Below, in pieces: positions 60,739 to 64,000 of a DNA stretch of 64,000 bases. The translations under genes were made by a program, and so were the position numbers. Origin of the DNA: Pelodera strongyloides (taxonomy: Eukaryota > Nematoda > Chromadorea > Rhabditida > Rhabditidae); assembly GCA_036852015.1 (NCBI GenBank), contig JAANDG010000092.1, forward strand, positions 124,001 through 188,000, written 5' to 3'. The notes beneath the pieces are model-generated. The model was given only the letters and a program-made list of their open reading frames with translations. It was not told where the DNA came from and ran no database searches. Every line of letters starts with the position of its first letter. Positions within the stretch are counted from its first letter, which is position 1.

Positions 60739-63700
60739 CTGAAAATAACCATGTCATATACTCAAGCAGAAGTTTGAAGATGTGAATGCCAACATTGATA
60801 TGAAAGCAACGGTAGATCTCAAGTACCCTTGGAAATACGATAAAAAAAGGATTACGCGTTTAAAATAAGGGCCTGAATTTTTTGAAAAGAAAATTAACAG
60901 AACTAGAAATAATTGCAAAATAAGAAAATAAGGCGAAAAACTGTTCTGTTCAGTATTGAATACTTTTAAAACGGAAAAATACTACGAAATATGAAATACA
61001 TAAGCTGCAAAAACGACCAGGACTGCTGCTTAAAATCTAATTATCAATCAGTAATTTCTGCTCAAATCATGCTTTTTTCATTGGCGTTGGTATTTTTTCC
61101 CCGCAGAATTTCAATTTCTTATGATTCTCATGTAGATGATAATATATGTCCTTTAATGTAAAACAACAAAAACTATCCTCTATGATTACAATGGAGTTTA
61201 GAAACATTTGAAAGAGAGAAAATTCGATAAACAAGAGGTCAATGTTAATAACTTATGGTATCGAAAATTGATCTTGATTTTTTTTACAATATTTAATGCC
61301 CCGCTGCTTACCTTAATACCCTCAGGAAATCGTCGAAAATTGATTTTGATTTTTTATATTTTAATGCCCACTTCTTACCTTAATACCCTCAGGAAAAAAC
61401 ATCAAAATGAACGAGAGTAATTGCAGAAAAAAATCAAAAATCAAGTAAACTGAAAAAATGAAATATGCAACTGTGATATGTAATTAATTGAAGCCACAAT
61501 TTCAAGTCTAAAGTTACTTTTAATTGCTGTTAAGGTCTGGCGTGATCCTTCATTCAACCTGCGTCAAAAAGCACAGAGAGATGGGCAAAAACTTGAAAAT
61601 TGAGGATGTATAAAGCAAGGGCGCTTGAAAAAAAGATGCATAGAATAATCATTTTAAGTATTATTGAAAGATATATTCGACCAGCATAATTAACGTAGAA
61701 AGTTAGGGAGTTGAGCACGTAAAGGAGGTAAAGGGTGCAAAGATTGTGTGATAGACAACGGGTGTGAGGAGGGAGCAGAGAGCAGGTGGGCGCTGGCTAC
61801 TTAATCCTTTCGATCGATCGCCAACCGTTTCCATCACACGACACTACCGAGCGCTTCGGTGAGCCGCTAGGCAACAAAATCATAAAACTACTATGACGTT
61901 AGCCTTCTAGACGCTTCGAATCACAACACCCGTAAGGCTGCGGGGAATAGAAAGGGAGGCCGATCGATACCCAACACTATATGGACCGGGCGCTTTGCCG
62001 AAAAAACAGCGGATCGATAGTGGGCAGCTACGCAGCGTCGGGTTTGGGGTGCAGTCAAAAAGTGGTCAACCGTTTTCACAGTGGATCCCGGGAGGGATAC
62101 TAGGGGAACAATACTGGAATTGGTTTGTTGAAGAAGAGTTTGTTGGGGCACGTGACATGGTCAACGGGACCGGTTCATCGATTCCACACAAGAAATCGAT
62201 GGACGAAGACTCGTTTTCATAAGTATCCTACAAACTACAGGGTTTTCGACATTGGCACACCTTCTGTTCAGGAAAACATAACACTGTATCTCGAAACTTG
62301 TAGATTAAGGGGAAAGTTTCATACCTTAAAGGTCTGGATGATCACAAAGTTTGATGCGAGGCTTGTATGTAAATGTTGGGGCAGAAGAGCTACATGGTAT
62401 AGCTTGACTGTGGAATAAATTACACATTCTTAGCTAGACCATGACCATGTCATATTTACTTGTGCTTCTTAGCGAGTTTTGATCTTGCGTTAAAAAATTC
62501 TACCAAACAATAATATCTAACGTCCCGTGAGCTTAAGATATAGTGAGCAGAAATAGATGCCATGAAATTGTAAAAAAGAGAAGATTCCAAGATTTCCCTA
62601 GCTTGTGTTTTCCGGTGGATTTCACTTTTTGTTTCTAAAATGTTTTAAAATGTACCCCAAAGATCTAATGGTTTCCACCATATCACTGTAATTCAGTGAG
62701 TCGTGCGTGGTTTCTTCGAAGGCCCACTATGTCATTTGACCTTTCTCCTAGTCTTCCCCAAACAGTCCCATTCTTCGGTTCGATCGATAGAGAAGTGTGT
62801 CAACCGGTCACCTCTCTCCTCCCTCAGGCAATCCCTGACTGAATCCCTCTAGACCCCATAAGCAAATACACACCTTTCAAGACCATCTGAGGGAGACCGA
62901 ACTATCTGAGAAAGGCTTGAAATTTCCCGACTGAACTATGCGCTTGCGAGGAAAAATATGTGCGATCATGCTACGGGCTGGGTACCCATTTTTCGGAAAA
63001 GATGCTGTTTGTTTCCATGTTCACCTTTTGATACCAGCGTACGGGAGGATAACACACAAAAGCTACAGTGCCCGACATAATATACGTTCTCGCATTTGAA
63101 GGCAATTCAAAACTCGAGATACTTCCTTTTTGCTAAGTCTCCCCTAGTAATCGTTAGTTGAATACCCTAGTTGTCCTTATATGTAATGTCACGCATTCTT
63201 TTTTTATTGTTTGTTCCGTTCTCTGTCGAAGTAGATAAAAAATCGGCGGGTCGGATGGGGAGGCACTGATCTGTGGGATTGGGAAAAATGCGGGAATTTC
63301 AAATAAGCTTGGTATGTGCAATAGAAACATTCGCAAGATATTTTTACGCGGTCGTTAACAGTGTTAAAAGTCCAAGAGAATGACAGTGTCATAGGACAGA
63401 TGTGAAGCTGTGCCCTTCGGCGATTGAAGCATCCGTAGGATCACTCAATTCTGACCTTTCACCAATTTGACTGTCATGTCAGTGTGATTACAATTTTAAC
63501 GCTTTCCGGAAGTCTCGACGATATATTCCTCATGAATGATAATTATTTAAACCCATTTACTAAGCCACTTCATTCTAATTGTATTGCAGTCTAGCATAGA
63601 AGTGGGTTGAAAGCTCGAAATATGATGGATCTGCACGCTGTCCGCTTTAATGGGATACGAAATCGGATCATATTAGTCCGCGCAACAGTATTTTGTGGAT

Positions 63701-64000
63701 TTGATCAATACGTTGAAAGGTTTCCTAGCGCATCCTAAACCAAACCCTTTCTGAGTTGGGGACTGAGTAACACAAATTTACACTACACCCTCGTCTTGGT
63801 TCTTAGTATTGTACATGGGAGACTAACTCGTACAAAAGGGGTAGTAATCTACAGACTTGCGTAATAATATGCGATTATACTCAAGTATTCCTTTAATTCA
63901 AAAAAAAATAGTGTTTGCTGAAGTAGGGCAATGTTTATAAAAGAGAGAAATAAAGGCGAAGATGAGCGTAAACTGAAGTGGAATCCCAAAAGAACAAAAA
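60739..64000. other. 3.3 kb without a recognised gene
   Basis: Probably the first part of a long intron or the 5' region of the TIF1-like gene. Open stretches exist (for example 61995-62222 plus strand) but no domain, in-phase exon or cysteine-rich RING/B-box segment was found on the minus strand. Confidence 0.55.

Noticed and set aside
61921..62222. Overlapping open stretches on both strands
   Set aside because: No recognised domain, no splice partners, and both strands are open equally, which is typical of composition rather than coding.

Overview
The window looks like nuclear DNA of an invertebrate, most likely a nematode. It is AT-rich and holds intron-dense genes with GT-AG (twice GC-AG) introns, a Tc3-type DNA transposon, and four gene starts that lie directly behind a splice acceptor with no donor in sight, the pattern left by spliced-leader trans-splicing. 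The species cannot be named from sequence alone; a parasitic or free-living nematode is an inference. All gene models below were assembled by reading exons on both strands and checking that splice phase is conserved from exon to exon.

Layout. 0.1-2.8 kb (+): complete kynureninase, 11 exons, about 472 aa. 3.4-8.3 kb (-): complete VPS52 subunit of the GARP/EARP tethering complexes, 19 exons, about 689 aa, convergent with kynureninase. 8.3-12.4 kb: no gene recognised. 12.45-18.7 kb (+): an 11-exon type I membrane protein with a signal peptide, Cys-rich ectodomain with ZP-like features and a charged cytoplasmic tail. 20.4-23.5 kb (+): 14-exon SLC22-type major facilitator transporter. 23.9-26.9 kb: three tRNA-Phe(GAA) genes and one tRNA-Glu(CTC), with a 1,588-bp Tc3-like transposon between the first two. 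27.8-31.05 kb (+): 11-exon mitochondrial bc1 complex core protein 2 (UQCRC2).

The second half is different. Two genes on the minus strand dominate it: a chain of exons at 33.6-44.5 kb, and a 30-exon TIF1/TRIM24-33-like chromatin reader at 50.3-60.7 kb (Gln-rich region, BBC-type coiled coil, long acidic/Ser-Pro linker, PHD finger, bromodomain, basic tail) whose 5' end is beyond the window. Their last exons and about 1.4-1.7 kb of 3' flank are recognisably duplicated, and the smaller gene also ends in a degenerate bromodomain-like segment, so they are tandem relatives. Around and inside them lie at least eight fold-back elements that begin and end at TTAA (termini TTAAAGCG/TTAAAGGG/TTAAAGGA), one nested in another, two sitting within 20 bp of splice sites, plus a compound repeat block (37.7-39.4 kb) and a 127-bp tandem repeat (46.4-47.3 kb). 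The last 3.2 kb shows no gene.

The housekeeping genes have no shared pathway (tryptophan catabolism, retrograde trafficking, transport, respiration). The coherent story is the repeat-driven remodelling of the duplicated TIF1-like locus.
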